Of a stretch of 64,000 nt of DNA, positions 1 through 9,720 are shown in pieces. Position numbers and translations under genes: made by a program. This DNA is from Prevotella sp. CAG:1185. Lineage in GTDB: Bacteria; Bacteroidota; Bacteroidia; Bacteroidales; Bacteroidaceae. The stretch lies in assembly GCA_000436695.1 (NCBI GenBank), contig HF992598.1, positions 1-64,000 on the forward strand. Direction: 5' to 3'. Within the stretch, counting starts at the first letter, position 1, and every line of letters begins with the position of its first letter. The notes below the pieces were generated by a model. The model was not told the DNA's origin. It did not search any database and was given only the letters and a program-made list of their open reading frames with translations.

Positions 1-82
1 TGTCTAAGATATTTTCTTTGGACAGCAGTGTTTGCAAAGCAAAAATAGATAAACCATAATAACATAACGACATAACACAAAT

Positions 83-1219
83 ATGAAGAAAAACATCTTT
101 ATAACATCGGCACTAAGCATACTGATACTGGCATCGTGCCAACACAAGGATGCACACAGCGAAGAAGCTGACGCACACGAAGCAGAAGAGAAAGCTCACT
201 CAACCGAAATTGTTATTAGTGTAGAGCAAGCCAAAGAGGCTGGCATCGTTTCAGAACGTATTATGCCGGGCAAATTCAGTGGAGTTATTCCGGCCGGAGG
301 AAAAATATTGGCAGCATCGGGCAACGAAGCCACAATAGTGGCAACCGTTCCAGGCATAGTGAAGTTTGGAAGAGGCATAGCTGAAGGCATGCCTGTGAGC
401 AAAGGCGGAACTGTATTTACCATTTCGGCAGACAAACTTCAGGACAATCCCGCACGTCAGGCTGCAGTTGCATATCAGACAGCTAAGAACGAATATGAGC
501 GTGCAGCCAAACTCGTTAAAGACAATATTGTAACTAAGAAAGAATTTAATACCATTAGAGCCAACTACGAATCGGCAAAGATTGCCTATGAGGCTTTTGC
601 CGGAAGTCAGGGTAAAGGCGGTGTAGGCGTAAAGTCGCCAATCAGCGGATATGTAAAGACATGCCTTGTAAAGGAAGGTGACTACGTAAGCGTAGGACAG
701 CCTATGATGAACGTCACACAGACACGCAAGCTTTATCTTAAAACCAATGTTCCCGAACGTTATTACTCAATACTCGGCACAGTCAAATCAGCAAAATTCA
801 AGACTGCATACAGCGACAGGATATACAATATAGGAGCAATGAACGGCCGTCTCGTTGCAACAGGAAAATCAACCGGCGACGGTTCACCTTACATATCTGT
901 AACATTTGAGTTCAACAACCAGGCCGATGTCATGCCGGGAGCCTTTGTAGAAACTTATCTGCTTACATCAGAACGCCCAAATGTGATAAGCGTTCCTGTA
1001 TCGGCACTCACTGATGAAAACGGAGTAAACTTTGTATATATACAAACAGACGCAACATGCTATGAACGCCGCGAAGTGAAAATAGGTGAAACTGACGGCG
1101 AAAGAGTTGAAATAACAAGCGGTCTTAAGGGCGGAGAGAAAGTAGTTACAAAAGGCGCAACGCAAGTAAGACTGGCATCAGCAAGCAAGAATATTCCCGC
1201 ACATTCACATCAACACTAA
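83..1219 (+). CDS. RND efflux periplasmic adaptor (membrane fusion) lipoprotein, CusB/CzcB type
   Basis: This 378-residue protein would link the inner-membrane RND pump to the outer-membrane channel. Residues 1-19 form a lipoprotein signal with lipobox LASC, Cys19 being the lipidated residue. A His/Glu-rich stretch follows (about residues 20-42), and the C-terminus is HSHQH; both suggest metal handling, which is an inference. The middle has the lipoyl/barrel-sandwich and helical-hairpin pattern of HlyD-like adaptors, with a segment resembling VKSPISGYV near residue 190. The gene is the first of three in one direction, ending 14 nt before the pump gene. The family is clear from context, but the transported metal is not. 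Confidence 0.93.
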   Translation: MKKNIFITSALSILILASCQHKDAHSEEADAHEAEEKAHSTEIVISVEQAKEAGIVSERIMPGKFSGVIPAGGKILAASGNEATIVATVPGIVKFGRGIAEGMPVSKGGTVFTISADKLQDNPARQAAVAYQTAKNEYERAAKLVKDNIVTKKEFNTIRANYESAKIAYEAFAGSQGKGGVGVKSPISGYVKTCLVKEGDYVSVGQPMMNVTQTRKLYLKTNVPERYYSILGTVKSAKFKTAYSDRIYNIGAMNGRLVATGKSTGDGSPYISVTFEFNNQADVMPGAFVETYLLTSERPNVISVPVSALTDENGVNFVYIQTDATCYERREVKIGETDGERVEITSGLKGGEKVVTKGATQVRLASASKNIPAHSHQH

Positions 1220-1233
1220 ATGAAAGATAAGCA

Positions 1234-4200
1234 ATGCTGAACAAAATAATAAAATTTTCACTGCAAAACCGTCTGCTTATCCTTGTCGCAGCGGTATTGT
1301 TGGTCATCGGAGGCATATACACCACCGGACAAACTGAAGTGGATGTATTCCCTGACCTTAACGCACCAACTGTGGTTGTCATGACAGAAGCTAACGGAAT
1401 GGCTGCCGAAGAGGTGGAACAACTTGTAACCTTCCCTATCGAAACGGCCGTAAACGGAGCCACACACGTGCGTCGTGTTAGGTCGTCTTCAACAACCGGA
1501 TTTTCAGTAGTATGGGTTGAATTCGACTGGAGCACCGACATATATCTGGCACGTCAGATTGTTTCAGAAAAACTTGCAGCCGTTAACGAAACTTTACCCG
1601 ATAACGTAGGACAGCCAACCTTAGGTCCGCAGTCGTCAATCCTTGGTGAAGTTCTTATTGTAGGCCTTACAGCCGACAGTACTTCAATGACCGACCTTCG
1701 CACACTGGCCGACTGGACTGTGCGTCCACGCCTGTTGTCTACAGGCGGTGTGTCACAAGTAGCAGTATTAGGCGGTGACATAAAAGAGTATCAGATACTG
1801 TTGCATCCCGGCCGAATGAACCATTACGGAGTAACACTTGCTGAAGTTCTTGCCGCAACCAATCAGATGAACCGCAACACTAACGGAGGCGTGATATATG
1901 AATACGGCAACGAATACATAGTTCGTGGCGTCGTGTCTACAGAAGACGTCAAGGAAATGGGCAATGTCGTCGTTAAGACAGTCAATGGTGACGCAATAAC
2001 ACTTAGCGATGTTGCAGATGTTCAGGTCGGACCACAAGTTCCCAAACTCGGAACCGCGTCCGAGAAAGGCAAACCTGCCGTGCTGCTCACCGTAACCAAA
2101 CAGCCTGATACGGGAACTATTGAACTAACTGAAAGACTTGAGGCTGCACTTAAAGACCTAAAGAAAAATATGCCGGCCGATGTACACGTATCTACCGACA
2201 TATTCCGTCAGTCGCGCTTCATTGAAAGCTCAATAAACAACGTAAAACAGTCGCTTTATGAAGGCGCAATATTTGTTGTCATAGTGCTGTTCTTGTTCCT
2301 TGCCAACGTACGGACTACAATCATATCACTGATAACTCTGCCCATATCGCTGCTCATATCGCTCATTGTGCTTCATTATTTCAACATGAGCGTCAACACA
2401 ATGAGCCTTGGCGGACTTGCCATTGCGATAGGCTCGCTTGTCGACGATGCCATAGTGGATGTAGAGAATGTATGGAAACATCTGCGCGAAAACAGGGCAT
2501 TGCCACAAGAACAGAGACTTCCCTTGCTAAAAGTTGTATTCAATGCTTCGCGCGAAGTTCGTATGCCTATACTCAATTCAACGGCAATAATAATAGTAAG
2601 TTTCATACCGCTATTCTATCTAAGCGGAATGGAGGGACGTATGCTCATACCTCTCGGTGTTGCTTTCATTGTTGCCCTGTTTGCCTCTACCATAGTAGCA
2701 CTAACGCTCACGCCTGTACTCTGCAGTTATCTGCTCGGTCATGACACAAAAGGCGGCATACCCAAAGAAGCATTTGTAACTGTATGGCTAAAAAAGCACT
2801 ACGAACGCTGGCTCTCATGGGCACTCAGTCATAAACGTCCGGTCGTAGCCTCAACAGCCGTTCTGTTTATCGTTGCTCTCGGACTGTTCTTTACTCTCGG
2901 CCACAGTTTCCTTCCTAAATTCAACGAAGGCTCACTTACGATAAACATAAGCTCGCTTCCCGGCATATCTCTCGAAGAATCGGACAAGATAGGACAGCGC
3001 GCCGAAAAGATTCTTATGTCAATACCTGAAATACAGACCGTTGCACGAAAGACGGGACGAGCCGAACTCGATGAGCATGCATTGGGAGTGAACGTATCAG
3101 AGATTGAAGCTCCATTCGAACTGAAAGACCGTTCGCACGAAGAAATGCTCAATGACGTAAGAAAGAAACTGTCGGTTATAACCGGTGCCAACATCGAGAT
3201 AGGCCAGCCTATCAGCCACCGCATAGACGCAATGCTCAGCGGTACGCAGGCCAGTATAGCCATAAAACTCTTCGGTGACGACCTTAACAAGATGTTTGAA
3301 ATTGGAAATCAGATTAAAGATGCCATAAGTACCGTTGACGGAATAGCCGACCTTAATGTGGAACAGCAGATTGAACGTCCCGAACTCGAAATAAAACCTA
3401 AGCGGGACATGCTGAAACTTTACGGAATATCAATAGCCGACTTCAATACATTTGTACGTGTCAACATGGCAGGTGAAACAGTATCGCAGGTTTATGATAA
3501 GGGATGCAGCTTTAACCTCGTTGTGCGTGCAGCCGAACACGACCGCTGTGACATGGAACGCATACGTGACTTGATGATCGACACGCCCGACGGCCGTAAA
3601 ATTCCTTTGGCAAATGTCGCAGAAGTCAGGTCGGCTATGGGTCCAAACACCATCAACCGCGAAAACGTAAAGCGCAAGATTGTCATATCAGCCAACGCAA
3701 GCGGACGCGACTTGCGCAGCGTTGTAAACGACATCCAAAAACGTATCAACTCAGAAATAACATTGCCTGAAGGCTATCACGTTGAATACGGAGGCCAATT
3801 TGAGAGCGAACAAAACGCAAGCCGTGTGCTACTGCTGGCATCATTGCTCAGCATCGTAGTAATATTCCTGCTGCTTTACATGCAGTTCCGTAACGCTCTC
3901 GAAAGCGGAGTAATACTGCTTAACCTGCCTCTTGCACTTATCGGAGGCGTGTTTGCCCTTGTATTCACTACAGGCGAGGTAAGTATTCCTGCCATTATCG
4001 GATTCATTTCGCTGTTTGGTATAGCAACACGCAACGGCATGCTGCTCATCAACCGCTATAACACCCTGCGTGAAGAAGAACACCTTCCGTTGAGAAAATG
4101 TATAATGAGAGGCTCTCTCGACCGTCTTAACCCAATACTTATGACGGCATTGTGCTCAGCCCTAGCCCTCATTCCACTGGCCTTGCGAGGCAGTCTTCCC

Positions 4201-4350
4201 GGAAACGAGATACAGAGTCCTATGGCCAAAGTCATACTCGGCGGACTTCTCACGTCTACATTCCTCAACGCATTCATCATTCCTATTGTATACGAATGGA
4301 TGAACCGCAAGAACATCATAAAAACAGACAACAAAAATCAGGAACAATGA
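1234..4350 (+). CDS. RND heavy-metal efflux permease, CusA/CzcA family
   Basis: A 1038-residue inner-membrane proton antiporter, the normal length for the heavy-metal RND family. The N-terminal helix is followed by a large periplasmic loop, a central membrane block, a second loop and a last membrane block. The segment VDDAIVDVEN, with the acidic pair near residues 404-405, is the heavy-metal RND proton-relay signature. It also has the TGRAELDEHA segment in the second periplasmic region. It follows the adaptor gene by 14 nt and its stop codon overlaps the next start as ATGA, so the three genes are almost certainly one operon. The sequence does not tell Cu/Ag from Zn/Co/Cd export. Confidence 0.95.
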   Translation: MLNKIIKFSLQNRLLILVAAVLLVIGGIYTTGQTEVDVFPDLNAPTVVVMTEANGMAAEEVEQLVTFPIETAVNGATHVRRVRSSSTTGFSVVWVEFDWSTDIYLARQIVSEKLAAVNETLPDNVGQPTLGPQSSILGEVLIVGLTADSTSMTDLRTLADWTVRPRLLSTGGVSQVAVLGGDIKEYQILLHPGRMNHYGVTLAEVLAATNQMNRNTNGGVIYEYGNEYIVRGVVSTEDVKEMGNVVVKTVNGDAITLSDVADVQVGPQVPKLGTASEKGKPAVLLTVTKQPDTGTIELTERLEAALKDLKKNMPADVHVSTDIFRQSRFIESSINNVKQSLYEGAIFVVIVLFLFLANVRTTIISLITLPISLLISLIVLHYFNMSVNTMSLGGLAIAIGSLVDDAIVDVENVWKHLRENRALPQEQRLPLLKVVFNASREVRMPILNSTAIIIVSFIPLFYLSGMEGRMLIPLGVAFIVALFASTIVALTLTPVLCSYLLGHDTKGGIPKEAFVTVWLKKHYERWLSWALSHKRPVVASTAVLFIVALGLFFTLGHSFLPKFNEGSLTINISSLPGISLEESDKIGQRAEKILMSIPEIQTVARKTGRAELDEHALGVNVSEIEAPFELKDRSHEEMLNDVRKKLSVITGANIEIGQPISHRIDAMLSGTQASIAIKLFGDDLNKMFEIGNQIKDAISTVDGIADLNVEQQIERPELEIKPKRDMLKLYGISIADFNTFVRVNMAGETVSQVYDKGCSFNLVVRAAEHDRCDMERIRDLMIDTPDGRKIPLANVAEVRSAMGPNTINRENVKRKIVISANASGRDLRSVVNDIQKRINSEITLPEGYHVEYGGQFESEQNASRVLLLASLLSIVVIFLLLYMQFRNALESGVILLNLPLALIGGVFALVFTTGEVSIPAIIGFISLFGIATRNGMLLINRYNTLREEEHLPLRKCIMRGSLDRLNPILMTALCSALALIPLALRGSLPGNEIQSPMAKVILGGLLTSTFLNAFIIPIVYEWMNRKNIIKTDNKNQEQ

Positions 4351-5516
4351 GAACAATAATCATAGCAGCCATAGCCCTTGCCGCAACAGCAAGCATTAAA
4401 GCCCAAGACATAAATACCGTGCTGAAAAGCATTGAGCAGAACAACGTGGAACTGAAGGCACTGCAAAAAGGCAACGAGGCTGCAGGCATAGAAATAAAAT
4501 CGCAGAACACGCTTGAAGATCTCTCAATTGAATATAGTCCGTTCTTTCAAAACAATGTAAGCGGTATAGCAAGTTCGGAACTTGTTATAACTCAAGGTTT
4601 CGACTTCCCCACCCTTTACGGCGCACGCAAAAAGGCCGGAAAACTGCAGCGCAATGTGCTCGACATGCAATATCAGACAGCACGACGCGACATTCTGCTC
4701 AACGCCAAAAAGCTTTGTCTAGACATAATCAACTATAACAAACAGAAACAACTGCTGCAGGAAAGGCGAAAAAATGCTGACGAACTGCTAGCCATGTTTA
4801 AGGTTAAATTCGACAACGGAGAAGCAACTTCGCTCGAGCTTAACAAAATAAAACTCGACAGAATGAACCTTGAAACCGAACTTGTTCAAGCCGACACCAA
4901 GCATGCCAACGCCCTGCAACAGCTACAGGCACTTAACGGAGGCCTGCCGATTGAAGTCAACATGACTGAATATCCGGCCGTACCTGCCGACAATGACCAA
5001 ACGATGTACGAAAAGGCCGTGGCAACAGACTGGAATGTACGTACCGCACAGGCATCAGTCCTTGCTGCGGAACAAGACGTAAAGGTGAACAAACAAAGCT
5101 GGATACCTAAACTTGAAATAGGATACAGAAGAAACACCGACGGTGATATGGCAAGCAACGGTTTCCTAGTAGGCGGTTCTATACCTCTGTTTTCAAGCAA
5201 GAACAAAGTGAAAATAGCAAAGGCAAGACAGAGCGAAGCTGTGATGCAACATGCAAACGCACGTATAAATGCAGAGAACTCTGCCCGCGCACTGGTCAAC
5301 CAAATGAAACAATTAAAAGCTTCGGTAGACGCATACGACGTGCCTCTGATGCGACAGACATTGAAATTGCTGCGCACAGCCGTTGAAAACGGAGAGATAT
5401 CCGTTACCGACTATTATGTTGAAGCCGAAGGCATCTACAAGAACATGGTTACATATATGGACATTGAGCGACAATACCAAGACGTTGTAACAGAGATTTA
5501 TAAAAACGACCTTTAG
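4347..5516 (+). CDS. TolC-family outer-membrane channel of the metal efflux operon
   Basis: The outer-membrane factor of the tripartite pump. The frame is open from 4152, but the start is placed at the ATG at 4347. That codon overlaps the permease stop (ATGA) and begins a clean signal peptide (MRTIIIAAIALAATASIKAQ), giving 389 residues. The body is long helical repeats rich in Gln, Asn and Lys, typical of TolC proteins, with the duplicated pattern around an ELNKIKLDRMNLETE-like coiled coil. No lipobox cysteine is seen, unlike many CusC/CzcC proteins. A long stem (5559-5655) follows and probably ends the operon transcript. Confidence 0.9.
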   Translation: MRTIIIAAIALAATASIKAQDINTVLKSIEQNNVELKALQKGNEAAGIEIKSQNTLEDLSIEYSPFFQNNVSGIASSELVITQGFDFPTLYGARKKAGKLQRNVLDMQYQTARRDILLNAKKLCLDIINYNKQKQLLQERRKNADELLAMFKVKFDNGEATSLELNKIKLDRMNLETELVQADTKHANALQQLQALNGGLPIEVNMTEYPAVPADNDQTMYEKAVATDWNVRTAQASVLAAEQDVKVNKQSWIPKLEIGYRRNTDGDMASNGFLVGGSIPLFSSKNKVKIAKARQSEAVMQHANARINAENSARALVNQMKQLKASVDAYDVPLMRQTLKLLRTAVENGEISVTDYYVEAEGIYKNMVTYMDIERQYQDVVTEIYKNDL

Positions 5517-5558
5517 AAGAAAAATACTGTAATAGTCTTGTAAATAATAATTAAACAT

Positions 5559-5655
5559 AAAAGAAACATCCTGAAGATAATTTCAATGTAAGATTTTATC
5601 ATTTAGCATAATTGTCTATGACATACATTGAAATTATCTCCAGGATGTTTCTTTT
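5559..5655. terminator. Long inverted repeat, probable bidirectional terminator
   Basis: Two 32-nt arms (5559-5590 and 5624-5655) are complementary with a single mismatch and enclose a 33-nt loop. The outer ends are A-rich on the left and T-rich on the right, so a transcript from either strand would end in a U-tract. It lies between the convergent TolC-type gene and the nucleotidyltransferase gene. The arms are longer than an ordinary terminator needs. Confidence 0.75.
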
Positions 5656-5675
5656 TTATATAACCTCTGCAACAC

Positions 5676-6359
5676 TTACCGCAGAAACTTAATTATATCG
5701 CTTGCCCAATCCAACAATATCATACTATAACCGTCGAACACATCACAGCCGCATCCATCAGTTATCGACTTAGCCAAAGTCAATATTTGCCTGTCTTCAA
5801 CCGAAACCACATCAGCCAACTTACTAAACATGGCAACATAATTTCCTGTAATATAATAATGTTTCATACGCACCGTAAACCTAGCTGCCTTAAACAGTCC
5901 GGCAAGAGCCTCCATACTACGTGCATGAAGCAGATTATGCGAACAGGCATGATACAAGTTGCAAGCCCCTGCCCTTACAGCACTGCGTACGTCTTCTTTG
6001 GTAAAAGAAATTCCAAAGCTGTCAAGCGAGCCTATGATAGGCTGAGTGTCAAGAACCAACTGCAACAAGTCTGGCTTTTCCCATGCAAGCAACTCTGCTG
6101 TACCCGATACAAAGCCGCAGATTTTACTGCTGAATTTCATTGCATCAATCATATTACGGTAAGCCAACAAATCATAATGCGTCATGCCGTCAACAATCAC
6201 AACTACATCAATATCGCTGTCAGCCGAAGACTCACCGCGCCCATAACTGCCCTGAATTCCGAAGAAACGCAGCCGACCGCCAAACAGTTCAACGAGCTTT
6301 TTCCGAAACTCTTCAAGCCAAACATTTATATTTAAATCTCCCATAATGTTCATCATCAT
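5676..6359 (-). CDS. Nucleotidyltransferase-domain protein (MNT type) with helical C-terminal domain
   Basis: A 227-residue protein with the minimal nucleotidyltransferase core. GSYGRGESSADSDID at about residues 37-51 supplies the Gly-Ser pair and the catalytic Asp-x-Asp (49 and 51). The last 110 residues are helical and His/Arg rich, resembling a HEPN or KNTase C-terminal domain. Stand-alone proteins of this layout are known as putative nucleotide transferases of unknown substrate. In toxin-antitoxin pairs the two domains are split, whereas here they look fused and no partner gene is adjacent. Three start codons (MMM and MGD) lie within seven codons; the longest is used. A TATTTTTG promoter box lies upstream at 6427-6434. 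Confidence 0.8.
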   Translation of the reverse strand: MMMNIMGDLNINVWLEEFRKKLVELFGGRLRFFGIQGSYGRGESSADSDIDVVVIVDGMTHYDLLAYRNMIDAMKFSSKICGFVSGTAELLAWEKPDLLQLVLDTQPIIGSLDSFGISFTKEDVRSAVRAGACNLYHACSHNLLHARSMEALAGLFKAARFTVRMKHYYITGNYVAMFSKLADVVSVEDRQILTLAKSITDGCGCDVFDGYSMILLDWASDIIKFLR

Positions 6360-6426
6360 TTGCTTTCTGTAATCATTTTAATGCAGCATCATAAAACATA
6401 ATGCACACATAATTCATATTTGATTA

Positions 6427-6434
6427 CAAAAATA
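6427..6434 (-). promoter_or_regulatory. -7 promoter box of the nucleotidyltransferase gene
   Basis: Read on the minus strand this is TATTTTTG, matching the Bacteroidota TAnnTTTG element. It lies about 68 nt upstream of the start codon. No clear TTG was found at the usual distance. Confidence 0.5.
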
Positions 6435-6609
6435 CAAAAGATGTCTGTTACGGCACAATAAATACATACAAATGTTTTGCCATAAGCTTGCAGGCATTAT
6501 GTATTGACGAAACGACAATATTACCAACCTAAAAACATTTAGACAAGCATACTATGCATAACAATAATCAAAAAAGACTATTCAGCCAACAATGCCAACA
6601 GCCGTAGAA

Positions 6610-7368
6610 TCAAAGATTAATCTCAAAATGCTGATAGTCCTTAGAATGACGCCATGCCCCGCCCCACCTGAATCCGGCCTCAATAAACAGTTTGTAAGCC
6701 AGATCATTTCGGTCTATCTTATAGGGAATATCCTTACGCTTATCGCGGTTGAAGGCGTAAGGGCGTCCTTCTTTAGGCTCAATTGTCCAGGTGCCGTTAC
6801 TCTTCTTGCGGACATAAGGATTGTAAAGCGTATTAATGTCTATTGCCAGTCCCTGCCCATGCTTTGAAACACGTGTCTGTGAGCCTGTCATAAACCTGAA
6901 ATTAAAGCACGAAGTATTGTTTGCACGCATCGAGGCCTGATCGTCTGCACCATAATCATCGATGAGCACCATACGTTCAATGCGGTAACCTGAATCGTAA
7001 AGCGTTCTGAAAATACGCAGCACTTTGTCGGCTATAGCCCTGTTTACAACCATTTCGCCGAGTTGTGTCTGCCCCTTAGCGTTGCGGTGCAGCATTTTGA
7101 GATAACAAAGCTGGCTGCGCTTCATAGTGCAGTTGCGTTTCCATGACTTTAGCCACATACGCTTGAACAGCTTGTCACTGATGCTTTCCTTAACAAAACA
7201 GCGCGACACGCCAACCGACTTGACATCAGTCTCACTTACAACAGTGCCTGCATGCCATGTCGACAGCCATGAAGGCTCAGAAGATGGCGTATTGGCGTCA
7301 GCAGACGACATTAGTGACAAAATAGAAATAACAATAAATAATATTCTTCGTATATCTTGCTGAAACAT
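6610..7368 (-). CDS. Exported M15-family metallopeptidase (D,D-carboxypeptidase-like)
   Basis: A 252-residue protein with a signal peptide (about residues 1-25) and a C-terminal M15 peptidase domain. The zinc ligands are probably His170 and Asp177 in SKHGQGLAIDIN and His247 in DYQHFEI, the family spacing. Arg and Ser residues in FRFMTGSQTRVS lie just before. This fold trims D-Ala-D-Ala or cross-peptides in peptidoglycan, so a cell-wall role in the periplasm is likely. The first 100 residues do not match a domain I recognise. It is monocistronic between two gaps. Confidence 0.85.
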   Translation of the reverse strand: MFQQDIRRILFIVISILSLMSSADANTPSSEPSWLSTWHAGTVVSETDVKSVGVSRCFVKESISDKLFKRMWLKSWKRNCTMKRSQLCYLKMLHRNAKGQTQLGEMVVNRAIADKVLRIFRTLYDSGYRIERMVLIDDYGADDQASMRANNTSCFNFRFMTGSQTRVSKHGQGLAIDINTLYNPYVRKKSNGTWTIEPKEGRPYAFNRDKRKDIPYKIDRNDLAYKLFIEAGFRWGGAWRHSKDYQHFEINL

Positions 7369-8284
7369 ATTCTACTTAAACTTAAATTTGTCAAATGATT
7401 CAAACGGCCAGGCTGAGACGCAAGCATTATGCTGATTAACCATTACATGGAATTCACAAATGATGTAATATTGCCAAAACGTCATGTCTTTAACAGCATC
7501 CAACCGGCTGAAATCAACTAACCACATTAAATACAAATTATAGAATAAGCTACCAAAAATCGTGCCATAAACTTAAAAGTTTAAACCCTTTATATCAACA
7601 ATATATATAAATATTTCACTATGCCAACAGAGCAAACACAGAAAGGAAAAAAACAAATAGAATGTCCATGGCACGAATATCGATTTCACAACTGGAGAAA
7701 TCATATTAAAGAAAGAAAAGATAAGCATCTGACATATATACAAAATTGGACTTTAACAAGATAATAATGAAGTAAAAAATCAGGACACGAGTTTTCTTAA
7801 ATCTAGAAAACTTAATATTAATTTATGTTTAAAAACAGCAATAAAACCGCCATATAATTAACATCAGTTTATAGACGGCACTAAAAACGACCATGAAAAG
7901 ACGAGTTTTCGGAACATAAAACGTACATATCTACGACAAAAAACAGTGGATTGACCATGTTAAACAGGCCGTTTGACATAGCCAAATGGCAGAGTAATGT
8001 TTTTTAACAATAGAAATTTATAATGAATAACCAGATAAACATCTGACAACCAGCAACTTAAGCAAAATGGCTAAAAGACGTCATTTTTCACATAAAAATT
8101 CGGTTTTATAAACAACACAGCTATTCTGGAGGCTTTAAAAAACAAAAGTTTTCTATCTCAATAGAAAAATATATTTACAAAAAAATAGTCTGATAATATT
8201 TAGACAAAACTACTTTAATACCTATCAGCCATTATGCAAAAAATGATTTGAATAAAGACTTGGCAAACACATATAAACAAAAAA
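7369..8284. other. Gene-free stretch with degenerate 22-nt units
   Basis: No coding region is supported here; stops occur frequently on both strands and base composition is very A+T rich. Four segments fit the 22-nt layout AAAA-N7-TTTT-N7 or a close variant: 7896-7917, 7918-7939, 8073-8094 and 8095-8116. They look like old, decayed copies of the array at 59522-59631. Nothing else was recognised. Confidence 0.5.
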
Positions 8285-8307
8285 GCCGGCTCAAATGATG
8301 AGCCGGC
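8285..8307 (-). terminator. Rho-independent terminator of rpsP
   Basis: Nine-base arms GCCGGCTCA (8285-8293) and TGAGCCGGC (8299-8307) are perfect complements around a 5-nt loop. On the minus strand the stem is followed by a run of T. It lies 28 nt past the rpsP stop. Confidence 0.9.
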
Positions 8308-8334
8308 CCTATTCTAAAATCTTTTTTAAGAAAA

Positions 8335-8865
8335 TTAAGCCTCAGCAGGTGCCTCTTCAGCAGAAGCCTCTGCATTTGCAGCAGCCTCGGCCTTAGCAGC
8401 AGCTGCAGCAGCCTTCTTTTCAGCTACCTTCTTAGCTATCTCCTCATTTACTTTCTTCTCAGCGTCAAGAGCTTTTGCAGCAGCATCTTTCTTGCTCTTA
8501 GCCTCGTTTTCACGAATCTGGTCAAGACCCTTAACCTTGTTAGCTTTCCAAGCATCAAACTTGCTCTGAGCTGCAGCCTCGTCGAAAGCGCCTTTCTTTA
8601 CTCCACCGCGAAGATGTTTCATCATATAAACGCCCTCACCTTTAAGGATATTGCGTACTGTGTCTGTTGGCTGAGCGCCTGTCTCAACCCAATAGAGAGC
8701 ACGGTCGAAATTCAAATCTACCGTAGCAGGATTGGTGTTAGGATTGTATGTACCAATCTTCTCTGTAAACTTACCATCACGTGGTGCTCTTACATCTGCG
8801 ATGACAATGCTGTAGAAGGCATAACCTTTACGGCCACCTCGCTGTAATCTGATTTTTGTTGCCAT
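8335..8865 (-). CDS. rpsP: 30S ribosomal protein S16 with Ala/Lys-rich C-terminal extension
   Basis: The first 80 or so residues are the S16 core of the small ribosomal subunit ([20 protein letters not shown], then the NPNTNPATV and [16 protein letters not shown] segments). The remaining roughly 95 residues are an extension rich in Ala, Lys and Glu that probably forms a charged helix. S16 proteins of this length (176 residues) are usual in Bacteroidota, while most bacteria have about 80-90. A TACCTTTG promoter box at 8918-8925 and a strong terminator at 8285-8307 make it a single-gene transcript. Confidence 0.97.
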   Translation of the reverse strand: MATKIRLQRGGRKGYAFYSIVIADVRAPRDGKFTEKIGTYNPNTNPATVDLNFDRALYWVETGAQPTDTVRNILKGEGVYMMKHLRGGVKKGAFDEAAAQSKFDAWKANKVKGLDQIRENEAKSKKDAAAKALDAEKKVNEEIAKKVAEKKAAAAAAKAEAAANAEASAEEAPAEA

Positions 8866-8917
8866 TTTTTATTTGTAATTAGGTTTGAATTTATGCTATC
8901 AACTCGTAATAGCGGCG

Positions 8918-8925
8918 CAAAGGTA
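8918..8925 (-). promoter_or_regulatory. -7 promoter box of rpsP
   Basis: The minus strand reads TACCTTTG, a full match to TAnnTTTG. It lies about 53 nt upstream of the rpsP start codon. Confidence 0.65.
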
Positions 8926-9027
8926 ATGCTTTTAGCCGATAAAAGTGTTATTTTGCCTCGTATTAACTAAACATTTAACTATTTTTATTCAAAGTCAGCA
9001 CATACCTTACTCCTTACGGCCAAAATT

Positions 9028-9711
9028 TTACTGCTTTACCAACTTAAGTCCGCATTCAAGACCGTCCATTCCGCCAATAAGAGAAGCGGCTGTCTTCAAA
9101 GTAGAATTCTGCGAAACAGAACCAAGCATATTTACATATTGCAGGAGCTTAGAGGCATCCATAACGATAAGAAGATTATCACCGTCAAGCTGTGTTGTAC
9201 CAACAATCTGTGAAACCTTGCCGCCGTATTTCAGCACAATATTTTTATCTTCAATAGTATAGGTACCGCTAAGATTCTTGCCCATAAGCGTCTGGGTGAA
9301 GTTACCTGACTTATCAAAAGTCATTGTGACACTTCCTTTCTTAAAGCCATACGACTCAAGTTTGCTTTTAAGCTTATTTTCAACGGTTGAAGAAGCGATT
9401 TTTCCTCCTATATTCTTCAGCACATCATCACTTGAAAGCACTACGGCAGGCTCTTCATAAACCCAAGTTCCAATGATTTTGTCCTCTGTAGCAACTTTGC
9501 TGGATGAGAAAATACTAGTCAGCGCAGACAACAATCCACTGCCAGAAGATTTGCTCGTAGTAGATTGTGTGGTTGTAGTCTTATTTGTAGAGCCACCTGA
9601 AACTACATTTTTCAAGATGTTACCCAAACTAATCTGAGCGTCAGCTTGAGCCGAAAACAAAAATGCGGCACATATCAATGCACCCTTAACAAATAACTTT
9701 TTCATATCCAT
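9028..9711 (-). CDS. Exported lipocalin-like protein, DUF4923 type
   Basis: A 227-residue protein with a signal peptide ending at ADAQ near residue 26. A Ser/Thr-rich linker (about residues 40-60) is followed by a domain with GTWVYEEPAVV, a Phe-rich strand pattern and GTYTIEDKN. This looks like the DUF4923 family, which is known from Bacteroidota and has a lipocalin-like beta fold of unknown role; the assignment is from memory of the pattern. The codon for Met3 may be the true start. The next gene on the same strand lies 10 nt further along. Confidence 0.75.
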   Translation of the reverse strand: MDMKKLFVKGALICAAFLFSAQADAQISLGNILKNVVSGGSTNKTTTTQSTTSKSSGSGLLSALTSIFSSSKVATEDKIIGTWVYEEPAVVLSSDDVLKNIGGKIASSTVENKLKSKLESYGFKKGSVTMTFDKSGNFTQTLMGKNLSGTYTIEDKNIVLKYGGKVSQIVGTTQLDGDNLLIVMDASKLLQYVNMLGSVSQNSTLKTAASLIGGMDGLECGLKLVKQ

Positions 9712-9720
9712 CTAATTTAA

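Noticed and set aside
4152..4346. Upstream extension of the TolC-type gene
   Set aside because: The frame is open but runs antisense in phase within the permease gene; the signal peptide and ATGA overlap fix the start at 4347.
7621..7764. Possible 47-residue plus-strand ORF in the gap before rpsP
   Set aside because: It has no promoter box, no family resemblance and biased A+T-rich composition; such frames are expected by chance here.
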